Shown: positions 12,206-24,185, counted from the first letter of the stretch. The stretch is 64,000 nucleotides of DNA from Desmodus rotundus (GCF_022682495.2 NC_071388.1:175861622-175925621); one strand, 5' to 3'. Made by a program: numbers and translations. The notes: a model not told the origin generated them from the sequence alone.

Positions 12206-13049
12206 ACAAAAAACACTTTGAAGACAGATTTCAGTGTATCTGAAATTGCAGTAGCTTTTTTCTCTCTGCAGTTTGCATGTGAAGGTAGAAGATGCTGCCT
12301 TTGAGACAGGACTCTCGTTTTCATAGTGCTATTGTCATTGTGGAGTAACAACATGTCAACTACAAATAACGGCTGTTATCAAAGGAAAAATAGGTATAAC
12401 AATAGTGTCAGTGGCAGGGATATTTTTTGGACTGCCTAATTGAAATTGTGGGTTTAAAAAATCCAAAGTATTGAACAGCCCATTTACTCCTATTTTCTTT
12501 TTTACACTTTGTAATCAATTAATTATTCTTTTGAAAATTTTTTATTGCTGTTCAAGTACAGTTGTCTCCATTTTCCCCACCACCACCACCACTAACACAG
12601 AAACTGTGGATCTGGTGACTGAAGACCACATGAGGGTCACAGTGAGAGAGTCAATGTCCCTCGCCTAATCCTAAGACTTGAGTCTTCTCTGACCACAGCT
12701 CCATAAGCATTCACATTATTCCCTCACAAGAGGTCTCTGTGAAGTCAAGTGAAGCTCAGAACTCAGAAGGCACTCCGTAACACAAAGCATCAGGATTTCA
12801 TCCAAGCAGCACCCCTTTCCCAGCCCTGTGCCCTAAGGGCTGGTAGGGAGATGACGGTGCACAGCTGGCTGCACTGGTCTCAGTGCAGCATTTGTTCAGT
12901 GTTTAAGAACCCTGTTTTCCCTTCCAGTGTCCTCTATCTGTTCTGGCAAGGTGGTAGTGTGGTCCCAATTACTCCATCATGGTCGGAAATGCAGGTCATC
13001 CTCACTCTTTAATCAGCTTGCTCTCTGTTAGGATGAGTTACCCCATCTT
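12206..13049. other. Intergenic DNA with a possible very short L1 tail
   Basis: At about 12537-12590 'tttattgctgttcaagtaca' followed by 'gttgtctccattttcccca' looks like another antisense L1 3' end. The rest, including an 87-codon open frame at 12749-13012, carries no recognised family or domain. Confidence 0.35.
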
Positions 13050-15350
13050 GTTTTTCTTCCAAAAATGTCTTGGTATTCTTGTTCTTCGTTCTTCCTTATA
13101 AATCCCAGAATTGCCTGGTCAGTGTTTAAAAAACCCCTCTTGATTTTTTAATTAAATTCAAATATTAAAATGAGACTGAACTGAGGTTTTATGATATTGT
13201 ATCTTTTGTTTGTAAAATACTGTTACTTTCTCATATTTTAGTTATTCTTAATGTCTTCTACTTTGATTTTTTATATTTTATCCATAAAGTTCTTATTAAT
13301 CTTCCTTTAACATCATTAGTTTCTTTATATTTTTGGTTGCTATTGTAAATGATATTTCCTTATATATTTTCTCTAAATCGGCTTCTGAGGTAAAAGAAAG
13401 CATTTTATTTTTACATGCTAATTTTATTTTCAGAAATATACTCAATTTTCCTATTTACTTAAATGAGTGTTATGAGAAGACGGCAGCGAGATAGTGGGAG
13501 CAGAGTCCACTTCCCCCTGAGACCAGGAGAAACACCTAGCCAATCTTCTGAAGAACAGAGTGAACAGCCAATGTTATCCCAGCATATATGAAGATTGGAG
13601 ACCAAAAATTGTAGAGGGCATTAAAAAATCAGATAAGTAGGTGGGAGCTGTGAACACCAGGATACCTGCTGGAAGAGGAAACTCACCAACAAAGCAACTA
13701 CCAACAGATAACAAGAGAAGAAGGTGAAGGAGGGAGTGGAAGCCACGCTAGTTCAATCCAGGACCAATCCAGAAATACAACTAAATGGTGGAGAAATTAC
13801 TCAGAACAAACAACTGAACAAGAGTGAGAGAGATCCCTCAAAACCTTGTACACACAGAAGAACCAGTTTCACACAACCTGCACAACAGAATACAAGACGT
13901 GGTAGATGGAGAGACCCTCAGTTAAGCAGCTGGAGGGAAGGACCCACCAAAGAAAGACCCAACAACAATCAAAACCCAAAGACATACAGAGAGCCAACAA
14001 AAAACAGCCCAAGACCAACGAGCTCAGGAGACCAAGGAGACGGCAGCACTTAATCTCACAGGTCTCCTACCGTAGAAGTTCACACCATAAACCCAGGGAG
14101 TCAGAACAGATCAATTTAAGAAGCAGAGGTTAACAAGAAGAGTCTCAGGAACAATGGGAAGACATAAATGTGTGGTACGAGTGCACACATGGTGCCTTCA
14201 TTTCTCCCATTCCAACCTGTCCTTTCTGTAAACATGTGTGTGTTTGTGTTTAAAGAGGTGAAGCCAGACAACGTCCATTTATCACATCACATTAAAGAAA
14301 ACACTTTTTTCACTATTAAATATGTTCTGTGTGCTGCTGGTAGACAGCATTTACGCTACAAAATTACTTACTTTAATTGTTTTCCTCTGATGGCCATAAA
14401 ATATTCAACATTATTTGCTGCATCCTCTGAGATAAGTGTACATTTTCATCTTTTAATCTGTTAATGTGATTACTTACTTTTTTTCTTTTCTAAGGTTAAC
14501 CCTTCCCTTCCTAAACTGTACTTCACTTGATTATAATGTATTTTAAAGATTGTTGAGGGATTTTTTAAATTTATGATTACAACCCATTCATTAAGTTTAG
14601 CCTACTTTTCATCAACTGTCTCGGCTAGGATTGGTTTCAAGAATATAGAAGCATTTTAAACGGGTTAGGAGAACTTTTTAAGGGTAATTTGTACTATATG
14701 TGTGCCTGTGTGTGTATAAACTGTTCTGGAAAGTTGAGAATAATTGACAACTAAAATTCACATGTGTGTATTATTTTCTACTGTTGCAAATTTGTACATG
14801 TTATTTTAGTTCTAATTATGTATTATGATTTTTTCAGCTCAGTTTGGTAAGCTGCATTTTTCTAGAAAATTATTCAAATTGTGATTTGATTGGCATAGAT
14901 GTTTTATGATAAATTTTATATGTATGTATCTGAGTCATTAGCAACTTTTTTGTATTTTGTATTCCCATAACTCTTTATTCATACATTTTAAATCAATTTT
15001 GACAGAGGTTTATTATTGTTGATTCTTTCTACATTATTTTTAAATAATGTTTTGGGCTTATCTTTAATATTTCCTTTATTTCCTTTCTTGTTGCTTGATC
15101 TGCAATTATTTTTCTAACTATTTTTAGTTGGATTTCAAGACCATCACTCTAGTTGTTTCAATGAAATAAAATTTAATTCAAGTATTAAAGCTATTTTGCG
15201 AATCATAATTTCAGTTTTGTTTTCATCTGTGTTCTCATAATTTTTTTCCTTATATTCTTCTAAGTTCAACATTGGATTTTAGTTGATGTTTGGTAAATTT
15301 TATATAGAATTTTTGGGTTATTTGTAGCAAAAGCAAATTGATTTTTCAAT
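13050..15350 (-). mobile_element. Old L1 ORF2 region, antisense, interrupted
   Basis: Diverged antisense ORF2 sequence runs up to 13476 ('ttggttgctattgtaaatga') and resumes after 14165. There it has CATCCTCTGAGATAAG, 'ttaatctgttaatgtgatta', 'ataatgtattttaaagattg' and 'ttgttgagggatttt'. Each matches the antisense text of L1 reverse transcriptase in the same order, so the copy was split by the insertion at 13477-14164. Many stops; no function remains. The right edge is a guess. Confidence 0.65.
13477..14164 (+). mobile_element. L1 5' UTR-only insertion ending at the ORF1 start
   Basis: The segment starts AAGACGGCAGCGAGATAGTG and continues with 'gagtccacttccccctgaga' and 'ccaggagaaacacctagcca', text typical of the bat L1 5' untranslated region. 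It ends with AACAATGGGAAGACATAAA, which resembles an ORF1 start (ATG at 14154, Met-Gly-Arg-His-Lys). Sequence then returns at once to the older antisense L1. Near-identical 17-bp repeats flank it: 'taaatgagtgttatgag' (13460-13476) and 'taaatgtgtggtacgag' (14165-14181), 14 of 17 matching. There is no poly(A) and no L1 3' end. Confidence 0.7.
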
Positions 15351-17069
15351 CCATCTAGCTCACAGGTTGCCAAAGTTATGTCTCAATTTACAATTTAACC
15401 CTCTCTAATTACCCTTCTACCATTACAACTCAATCAGCATGCTCTAATGGATATTGCTATTTCCTCAACAGAACCCTGAAACACTCTATTTCCATTTCTC
15501 TGAACACTTAACACTATTGCTTTCTGTGACTCCACAGTCCTCTGGGTTTTTTGTACCCAACCTCTCTTTCAGCCTCCATGCTTTCTCTTTTCTCTGTGTC
15601 CACAGGCAATTGCTATTCAGTAGTTGACCCCATGGCCTGTTTCAACTTTTTTCTGTGCTTATTTTCAATTGAGTTTACCTATTACATTGGCTCAATACAC
15701 TTTTGTTAATAGTTCCTAAGTGTGTGCCCCTAGATAGGTCTTCTGAGTCACAGACTCATCAAGCTGACGTACCCTTTGACACTGTCATTTAGATGCTTGC
15801 TCTGTAGCTGCCCCTGCCAGGGGACATACTGTTTTTTTTATTTCCCTAAATAACCCTTGTGTACGTTCTTCATCCTTGAGCTTTAGTGACTTTGCCAAAG
15901 TGTATATTTGTTTTGTTATTATGTTTCCTTTTTTATCAAAGCTTTTACCTTTGGTCCATATACACTTATATTCAGTCAGTCATTTCAGAAAGAAAAATCT
16001 CCAATTATTAAATAATTGACTTTAATCTGTGCATAAAATCCTGTCACTTTCCTCAAAGGTGCTTCGGTAACACATGTGTAGTTAATTGCTTGGCAGGAAA
16101 AACCCCAAATTATTTGCTCAGATGGTTTCAGGGTAGGGAGGTATGCCCATTTTCAAAGTGTATGATGGTAGGACTGTGGAACACTCTAAGGCATGGTTTT
16201 GTGTTGGGAGAGACTACCTACTAGAATGCCATGAGAAATGTTTGTCCCCATTGAAAATACAAAATTTTATATGGAGGGGACAATATAAGAATGCAGCACT
16301 GGAATATTAAAAATAGTATTCTACTCATTTTAAAGCTGAACACATCGCTAGAAGTTTAGGATTCCAGTCGAATGTGTACAACATAATCACAGACCTTTAA
16401 AAAGAGTGCCATTTGAACAAATCTATTAGACTTTTCCAAGTCAGCCCAATTGTTTATAAGGTATTAAATGAACTACAAAGCCCAGCATGTTTGTTATGCT
16501 CCATAATCATAGCACCTGTTAAACAGCCCACTGCAGCTGTACTTGTAACAGATTACAAGCCATTAGGCAGGTTTCCTTTTATCATGTAATTTCTTTTCTT
16601 TTGCATCAGACTTCCTGGATCATAAAATGAGAATTTTTTCATAGTCCTTCACTGATTGAGATGAGGAGAGTGATTTTAAAATTATTAGCATGTTCAGTTA
16701 CAAATTGCAAATGTTATATTCAAATGCAGTAGTAAAACATTTCATTAACTTTTAATCCAATATAAGATTGTTTTTACCCCTTGGGACTAGATGCATGTAG
16801 GTTTACCATAATCTTTTGGAATAAAATTTTGAAGAAAATTTAAAAGTAAAACAATGGAGTAAGGAAATACAAAGACCTATGTTAAAAGATTTTTTCAAGG
16901 TCCAGAAAGTTGCCAAATGGAAGAAACATCTGGCATCTATTTTATTCCCTCATTAATTTTTTAAGCATTTGCAGGTTGTCTGAATCGTCAGAATCCTCTT
17001 GTGTATGCAGCCACATACACACAAAATTACCTTTAGAGCAACAAAGAATATAAAACGGATGAGGCAATG
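15351..17069. other. Intergenic DNA, mostly unassigned
   Basis: The part at 15360-15840 is pyrimidine-rich and could be an ancient LINE relic, but I cannot name it. The part at about 16380-16620 has sustained mixed-composition sequence without repeats and could be a conserved non-coding element. No gene is visible. Confidence 0.35.
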
Positions 17070-17260
17070 TATTCACTTATTCAAGACTCAATAGGTGAAC
17101 AGAAAAGCTTTAGGTGTTCTGCTAGGGACCGGCACTAAAACAGTGAGGGAATCGAACTCATTGAACTTTGATGCTACTACTCTCATGGAGCTTACAGTTG
17201 CCTCGGGAAGGCAGGCTTTAATCAAATGCACCAGAAAAACAAACAAGCAGTGACAGTACT
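17070..17260 (-). repeat. Possible L2 LINE 3' fragment, antisense
   Basis: The order 'ttcactta ttcaag', a decayed 'tgctagggaccggcactaaa', and CTCATGGAGCTTACAGTTGC matches the antisense L2 3' end, where CTCATGGAGCTTACA is a frequent landmark. It is highly diverged and the ends are approximate. Confidence 0.5.
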
Positions 17261-17263
17261 ATA

Positions 17264-17386
17264 CAGGGTGGGACAAAAATAGGTTTACAGTTGTTAGTAT
17301 GAAAAATAATACAATAATAAATAATAAAAGAATAAGCCTTGTGTTTTGCATACTCACAACAGAAAATCTACTTTTGCCACACCCTG
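17264..17386. mobile_element. Mariner-type MITE with TIRs and TA target duplication
   Basis: The 123-bp element starts CAGGGTGGGACAAAAATAGG and ends CTACTTTTGCCACACCCTG, so the ends are inverted repeats of each other with a few mismatches. It is flanked by TA on both sides (17262-17263 and 17387-17388), the Tc1/mariner target signature. The A+T-rich core has no coding capacity. A shorter, more diverged relative lies at 31854-31964. Confidence 0.85.
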
Positions 17387-17388
17387 TA

Positions 17389-17905
17389 AATGCATACCCA
17401 TGTGTGCATACATATGCCTCTTCTCCCCTGCGCCCCCCCCCCTCAGAAACAAGGGGGAAAATTGCAATGGATGAGTCTCCTTAGTGTCTCGGGGACCCAG
17501 CTCATTTAGTATTTTGTAATCATTGTTACATTGGTTTCTTTGATAGGGCCATTCTAGCCTTTCAATTTTCCAAGTGCTTCCTAGGCAACCCTTACCACAG
17601 TGTCTCTACCTGGTGGTCCTTTCCCTCAGAATAACCTGCTTTAATGTCACCTAATGTTTTGTCTTGTTCATGACCCATTGTTCTTAACTATTAAACGTGG
17701 TCTGGTTCTTTCTCTCTGGGAAAGAACTCAGCAGTTTTCTTGAGGAAGTCTTTGCCCATTTTCCTAAGGCCAGTTCCTAATATCAATGAGCCTCCTCTGG
17801 GTGTGGTAGTGTGAATGGATAATATCCGTTTTGCACTCAGAGGCTAAGAAGTGATCCTAAAGAGTAACATAATGGACTTCAAAACACTTTGAACACAAAA
17901 ATGAC
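17389..17905. other. Intergenic DNA, nothing recognised
   Basis: A C-run sits at about 17430-17443. Otherwise no repeat, exon or RNA signature is visible. Confidence 0.4.
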
Positions 17906-19215
17906 ATGCTGTAACAAGCCTGTAACAAGGGCAGAGGGAAGCGGGCATCCTCAAGATGGTGTGAGAGCCTGCCTTCCCTGGAGAAGGGAGGGGCCATGTG
18001 AGGGGGCTGCCGGAGGCAACAGTAAACCAGCTAGCCTAACATGCCAACGTGTGTTGCCCTGGCAATCGAGTAGCACCGGTGTGACACAACAGAAGGATGT
18101 TTGCACAGAGTATGTGCCAGGCTAGTGAGATGTTTGGACAAAGGAAAAGACCCTCCCACCCGCTGGCAGGCATAGTGTCAGGAAGAGGGGCACAGACGCT
18201 GTGCAGGCTGATGAGCATGGTAGACGTTAGCCTGAATTGGCTGACCAGTTGGACAATCCTATAACACGTAGGATTCGGGGGCAGAAGATTTAAATGGAAG
18301 GCATGGCGAGACTCACCCCTTTTGGGGTTCTTCTTGTTCATCCAGTGAGAGAGAGGTTGAAGCGTTCATAGGACTCTGCAGACACTGGGCCCAGCTAGCT
18401 CTTGCGTTGCCCTTGTTTGCTTCGTCAGGAGCAGTCTTACACAGGACACGTGCCTTGCTGGCAGCAGCCGCAGGACACAGTGGCTCTGCACCTCATGGCA
18501 TGGGTCCTGGACAGCTCGCATTCTCTTGCTCTGAGAACAGAGCACAGATACGCAGGCCAGGAACATTTGATAGCCCTGCAGACAGAGCTCCTTGTATGGC
18601 CAGATCACTGCAGCGTCCTGGTCCCAGGAGAGGGAGGAAGCTGCTGTGAGTCAGTGGAGGTGCCAGCCCCACAAGTGTGCACTGCAGAGAGACAGAGAGA
18701 GAGAGAGGAGAGAGAGAAGAGGAGGGGAGGGGAGGGGAGGGGAGGGGGGGGGAGGGGAGGGGAGAGGAGGGGAGAGAGGAGAGAGAGAGGAGAGGAGAGA
18801 GGAGAGAGGAGAGGAGAGAGGAGAGGAGAGAGGAGAGGAGAGAGGAGAGGAGAGAGGAGAGGAGAGGAGAGAGGAGAGGAGAGAGGAGAGGAGAGGAGAG
18901 AGGAGAGGAGAGAGGAGAGGAGAGAGGAGAGGAGAGAGGAGAGGAGAGAGGAGAGGAGAGAGGAGAGGAGAGAGGAGAGGAGAGAGAGAAAGCCTGGAGC
19001 TGAAGAGACAAAAAAACACATTTGCGTGACAGCTTTGGGCCCCAGAAGGACAGATAGGAATGGAGCTTAGTGTCTGGACACTGATTCTGGTCCTAGGGGT
19101 GGCTGGTTTCTTTCTGTGCTTTGCAGAAGAGAATGGCTTGGAGCCGGAGAGTCCCCACTTCCCCAAATTCAGCAACCTTTTAATAAAAACCTTTTTTCTT
19201 CCCCACCAATTTTTG
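17906..19215 (+). repeat. LTR-like element with internal microsatellite expansion
   Basis: The region is GC-richer than its flanks. It has a TATA-like GATTTAAATGG at about 18286 and an AATAAA polyadenylation signal at 19182, followed by the U5-like 'ctttttcttccccaccaatt'. A similar AATAAA-plus-'caccaat' arrangement occurs at 31054-31090, suggesting two members of one LTR family. A ~310-bp purine microsatellite lies in the middle. No retroviral gene is visible and the left edge is approximate. Confidence 0.45.
18682..18990. repeat. GGAGA/GGAGAGAGGA microsatellite, about 310 bp
   Basis: An almost pure purine tract runs from GAGAGACAGAGAGAGAGAG through GGGGA units to a long regular array of GGAGAGGAGA-type 10-15-bp units, ending in GAGAGAGAGAAAG. 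It opens several long overlapping frames on both strands (up to 222 codons, Arg/Glu-rich or Leu/Ser-rich). These are low-complexity artefacts. The polypurine-polypyrimidine strand asymmetry could form triplex (H-) DNA. Confidence 0.95.
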
Positions 19216-19679
19216 TGTTATGCTTGAGTATGGTGGCAGGCAGCTGAATCCCACATTTTGGGGGAATAATGACTGCTCATATCTGTTTCTTTGCTCAAAC
19301 ATACCCAATCACACTGTCTATTATAGTATCAAAGATTCTAGGATGGCAGTAAAAGATAAAAACTTTAATAATAAAACATCAGCAATACAGAGATCACCAA
19401 AATCTGACTCTTTCTTTATAAAATCCTCAGTGGAAAAATATAACCAAAAAAATTAAATCCCCTTATAAATTATGGTTTGAAGATGTAAGAGATTATGTTG
19501 AAAATGAAATTATTTTAGGATATGTTAAAGTACATATTTCTAAATTGTTATTTTAAATTAATATAAAATAAAAATAGCATTGTTCCCAATTTCTTATTAT
19601 GTTAAGTTTCATGAAGAATAATGTTTGAGTGGGACAGAGTAGGCTTTAACTATTATAACCTAGGCTCAATAATAAGAAA
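19216..19679. other. A+T-rich intergenic DNA, nothing recognised
   Basis: Very A+T-rich, short frames only. Confidence 0.4.
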
Positions 19680-19895
19680 TATAAAGTTTCTTTAGTTTCT
19701 CAAAAGTTTTCATGAGCTCGATAATGAACAAAATTACAATAAATGAGGAAAAAGCTTGAATAAACACAATCACAAAGTGGAAAAATATATGAATGACCAA
19801 GAAAGTATAGATAGGCATAATGACTATATTGCAGCAATCAGGGAAATGCAAATAAAAACAATTTTCATGATTCCACTGTTAAATAGCTCAAAGAG
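19680..19895 (+). mobile_element. L1 fragment, sense
   Basis: The text 'atatatgaatgaccaagaaa' followed by 'tgcagcaatcagggaaatgc' and 'aaataaaaacaa' matches the region of L1 shortly before the 3' UTR (the 'atcagggaaatgcaaatcaaaac' landmark). It is diverged and short. Confidence 0.6.
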
Positions 19896-20737
19896 TTAAA
19901 GGAAGATAAAGTAATTAAGAGAAGCTAAGTCCCCAATCAACTAAATTCATTTTTTATGTTTCATTCTTTAACCCACAATGTACTTACTCCAGGCAAAATT
20001 ATTCCTCCAAAATAATATTTTATGTTGCTGTGCCCTATACCAACCACCCAGACAACCAGCCCCTGAAAGATATTTCTCTTGATGTTTCTGAGCCTTGTGA
20101 GACTGAGAGGCTATGAAGAACTATATGTCCGCCATGTTCTCTCTAAGGTACTACTTTTTCAAGCATCTCCTTTTTTACTCTCCTCTTTTTCTTCTCCTTC
20201 TTGGAACCAACTTTTAAGTTGCCTCCCTCCTTTTAATATAAGCAAGTACTATATTTTTATTTCCTTTGTCTTGATTTTTGTCCAAAGCATTTGTTGGGTT
20301 TCATTTTATATGCATCCAAATTTGGTTTGTTGGCTTCCCATATGAGAGCTATGAAATCTTGTAGTAGTGTTCATGCTCAATTATTTGAGATTTATAATAC
20401 AGCAGGAGAGATATCTTGCCATGAGACTAACTTCCAATGTAGATATAAAATGTTTTTTGATATATCTCATCTTTAATGTTCTCTACTAATTTCATTCTTG
20501 TATTTCTCTGTCATTTCTCAGATCGTGTATAGTACTTGCATGCCCACTCAAATAAATGTCACTTCTTAAAACACCACCCAGCCCTTTACCAAATTTTTAT
20601 GCTGGTCATCTTGATTTTTCTCTTTAAATTACTTCCAAAGTTTCTGCAGTCACTTGGTGTAACTGTGTTGATCTTCAAGAAGAGTTTTGCTAGTTGTCTT
20701 TACTATGGCTTTTCTTTCTGCGACTTCAATTGCACTT
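19896..20737. other. A+T-rich intergenic DNA, nothing recognised
   Basis: Only short open frames (up to 88 codons) with no recognisable domain are present. Confidence 0.4.
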
Positions 20738-22085
20738 TAAAAATAAATTTAATTGAGCTATACATTACTTAAAGAGTATTTATAAAATACATTTAATAAA
20801 ATGCACAAACTTTAAGTATACAGATAAATGTGTTTTATCAAGTATGTGTTCTTACATACCGTGCAGCCACCAAGGCATTCACTGTACAGGGTATACCCAT
20901 TGCTTAGAAAGTTCCCCTCAAGGTTCTTAGCACGGGCTGATCACTGCTCCTGTGTTTACTGCTACAGATTACTCTGCCAGTCTTACCACTTCATTAAATT
21001 GAATAATGCAGCAGACACTCTTCTAGTCTGGCTTCATTCCTTAAATATAATGTGCGAAAATTCATCCATCTGGAGTATATCGGTAATTTGTTTATTTTTT
21101 TATTTATTATTGTGATATTGTATTATACAAATATAACATAATTGTTAAACTTTTGACCTGCTGATAAATATTAAGAATGTTCCTATTGTTTTTCTATTAT
21201 TAAAAAAATGTCTGTATATTTTTTATCTTTACCTGAGGACATGGTTATTGATTTTAGAGAGAGTAAAATGAGGGAGGGAAACATTAATGTGAGAGAGAAA
21301 CATCAATCAGTTGCCTCTAGCCCTTGAAAGGGGACCAAACCCTCAACTTAGGTATGTGCCCTGATGGGGAATCGAACCTGCAACTTTTCAGTTTACAGGC
21401 TGACACTCCAACCAAATGAGTCACAATGGCCAGGGTTATACAATTTTTGTTTATGCATTTTTGTGCATGTATGTTTATTAATCTTTAGTAAACATCTAGG
21501 AGTGGAATTGCTATATACTTAGTTGGGTGCATATTTAACTGTATAAGAAGCTATTTAAGTACAAGTTGTTAAATATCCAAAGTGATTGCACTACATTATA
21601 CTATATTAAATAATTGACAAACTTTATAGTTTTCCTACATTCTTACCACAACACTTGGTGTGTTTAATCTTTTAAATTTTAGTTGTTCTTATAAGCATGC
21701 AATGGTTTTTATCTGCATTTCCCTGGTGAATACTTATATGCTTATTGACCTACGTCTTATTGATTATTCATAGTTTTCCCCTTTGTAATTGTGTCTATTC
21801 AAGCCTTTTCTTCATTTATCGTGTTATTGTTTACTACTGAGCTCTTTATTTATGTTGGGTTCAAATCCTCTGTTAGATATATATTTTGCAAGTATTTTCT
21901 TCCAGTTTGTGTCTTGCTTCTTCATTTATTAAGGGTGTTTATCCAGAGCAGACATTTGAAATTTTTTGAAGTCCAGTTTGTCATTTTTTATTTTAAGTTA
22001 GTGGTTTTTGTGTCCTTTTTAGTAAAGCAATTCCCTACCCAATGATTGTGAAGGTATTCTTCTACATTTTCTTTTAGAAGCTTCT
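20738..22085 (-). mobile_element. Old L1 3' end, antisense, interrupted by a Ves SINE
   Basis: Starting with an antisense terminus like 'aatttaattgagctatacat', the sequence continues with 'aaaattcatccatctggagt', 'aggagtggaattgctatata', 'tctgcatttccctggtgaat', 'tttatgttgggttcaaatcc' and 'agtccagtttgtcatttttt'. These are antisense L1 landmarks in the expected order. A Ves copy interrupts it at 21221-21435. The copy is old and full of stops. Confidence 0.8.
21221..21435 (-). mobile_element. Ves SINE, second subtype, antisense
   Basis: The tail side reads ACCTGAGGACATGGTTATTG then 'attttagagagagtaaaatg'. The body has 'gtgccctgatggggaatcga' and the head end 'gagtcacaatggccaggg'. The ACCTGAGGACATG block and repeated 'gagagaaacatcaat' set it apart from the commoner Ves copies here; the fragment at 38492 shares the block. 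Confidence 0.88.
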
Positions 22086-22914
22086 AAGAAACTTCTAGAA
22101 AATGCAAAAGAATATATAATGAGAAGAAATATGATATACATACTTTAAATATACCTTAGATCAATTTTCCTAAGAAAAATTCCTGAAATAAATATTTGTA
22201 CACAGAAAATTTTATTGAGAAGTCCTCTTAAGCATTATACTTGTAAGTGATTAAAAGATTTCTGGACATGGGAAGGCTTTTGAGAATTATCTCATGTTCA
22301 CAGAAGAATTAGTATTAATGAACTCTCTAAAATTGAAACACTATTGCATTCCTGGAATAAATTTCATTTGGTATGGATGAAGTTTTCTCAGTGAAAGTCA
22401 ACATGGAGAAGAATGTTTTAGACTTTCTACACAATAAATAAATTAAATAAAAACAAAACCAAACTAACCAAAAATTAAATAATAACAACAAAATATTATT
22501 TTTATTTATATTTGCAAAGGAATTGCTCATAGTTTAAAACAAATTCATGGTATAGAGGTAAATCAAGTAGTTTTTATGACAATTTTCAATATAAAGCTGT
22601 GCTATTTCTCTTGGAAAATATTTACTCACCCTGTCTCTACCTACTGTAAACAGAGAGTAAATGTGTACTATGTGCAAGAAAAGCCAAAAGTTAACTGATT
22701 TGTAAGTGGATGGATTTTAATAAAGTAAACAGTATTTTTATTTTTCTGTGTTGATATTATATATCTTCCATATGATATAATGAGAATGTCACTTTTCTTC
22801 TTTAGTCTTCCTTTCAAAACCCACAACCACTGTCTAATCATTATAACAAATTCAGAAAATCTGCTATTGAGGAACATTCTGCAATGTACCTGACCAGGAC
22901 ATTTTAACGTCATC
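22086..22914. other. A+T-rich DNA with a short antisense L1 scrap
   Basis: At about 22335-22400 'actattgcattcctggaata' followed by AATTTCATTTGG resembles antisense L1 ORF2. The rest is unassigned. Confidence 0.4.
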
Positions 22915-23240
22915 AACAGACTGTCAAGGTCCTCAGAATAAAAAAAAAAATGTCTAAGAAACTGTTACAGTCTAGAGGAGCCTAAGAGGATATGATGACT
23001 AAAATGTGAAATACTGTACAGAGATCATGGAACAGAAAAAGTGCATTAGTTTAAAAATCCAAATACATTATGTACTTTGGTTAATGATAATTTGTCAATA
23101 TGGCTTCATTAGTTGATACCAATGCATCATACAATTGTAATACATTAATACTAGAAAATAAATGGGTGGCAGTTAAATGACAATTGTCTGCATAAATTTG
23201 CAACTTTTCTGTAAATCTAAAACTATTCTAATATAACAGC
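22915..23240 (+). mobile_element. L1 3' UTR, sense
   Basis: The sequence holds 'gagcctaagaggatatgatg', 'catggaacagaaaaagtgca', 'tacattatgtactttggtta' and 'gcaacttttctgtaaatcta' then 'aaactattctaat'. This is the 3' terminal part of an L1MA/L1MB-type LINE. Its end is followed by a TA then GA simple repeat. Confidence 0.8.

Positions 23241-23277
<37 letters not shown>
23239..23277. repeat. Compound (TA)n(GA)n microsatellite
   Basis: Alternating AT for about 18 bp passes directly into GAGAGA for about 20 bp. It sits just beyond the L1 3' end and probably grew from its tail. Confidence 0.85.
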
Positions 23278-23885
23278 CTTAGAGTGATGTATTTTCTATT
23301 CTAAATGGACCTTTAAAGGAATTTAGATACAGTTCACCAAGGAGGATTCATTTGTAAGTAAGTGTAATCCTGAAAGTCGTATAGTAAGCCTATGCTTATA
23401 ATAGCTATTCTGTGGTTATATTTACCCCTTTTATGAAGTTCATATGTTCCTGGAGATATAATTAGACATATTAGTCATTTTTATACCCTACAAGGTTTTT
23501 AATAGCTATTTTTCATAGACATGCTGATAAAGACAATATAAAAATAGCCTATTAAATATTAAAGCAAGTTATCATTTGTTTATTATTACAGTGTTTAGTT
23601 TGCTTTGGGGCATCTTGTCCTCTTTGGAAGTCATTCCAATGCTTAATACATAGAACTTTACTAGCTTTGCAAGCATGACAACCTAATTAAGAAAAAAGCA
23701 AGATAATAAGCCTGATTTTTCTTCATGTGGTGGAAAAACTACTAAAATACTAACAAAAAACATTTTAAAAGGGTTAGAGCAAATATCTCTGCCAAAACTT
23801 CATACACCATCTAAAGATATATATTACATGTGCATGTTTGTTCACTGCTCTGTAAATAAACATTACCCATTATTTTGTAGGTATT
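23278..23885. other. A+T-rich intergenic DNA, nothing recognised
   Basis: No repeat family, exon or RNA gene could be seen. Confidence 0.4.
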
Positions 23886-23960
23886 AGCTAAAACAGTTTA
23901 ATTGAGGTATAATTGAAATTCAATAAATTGAATACATTTAAAGTGTACAATCAGATATAT

Positions 23961-24164
23961 TTTTAAAAGATTTTATTTGTCTATTTTTAGAGAGGGAAAG
24001 GGAGGGAGAAAGATAGGGAGAGAAACATCAATGTGTGGTTGGCTCTCATGTGCCCCCTACTGGGGACCTAACCTGCAACCCATGCATATGCCCTGAGTAG
24101 GAATTGATCCAGCGACCCTTTGGTTTTCAGGTTGGTGTTCAATCCACTAGCCACACCAGGCAGG
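23961..24164 (-). mobile_element. Ves SINE nested in L1M, antisense
   Basis: The tail side is TTTTAAAAGATTTTATTTG. The body has 'agagaaacatcaatgtgtgg' and 'tgccccctactggggaccta', and the head end is 'actagccacaccaggcagg'. Flanking direct repeats are 'acaatcagatat' (23949-23960) and 'acaattggatat' (24166-24177), 10 of 12 matching, a decayed target-site duplication. Confidence 0.93.
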
Positions 24165-24185
24165 TACAATTGGATATGTTTTCAC

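Noticed and set aside
13724..14133. Two overlapping basic open frames of 109 and 75 codons
   Set aside because: Both lie wholly within the L1 5' untranslated region.
18402..19175. Long Arg/Glu-rich and Leu/Ser-rich open frames on both strands (up to 222 codons)
   Set aside because: They are translations of the GGAGA microsatellite in different frames, with no domain and strict low complexity.
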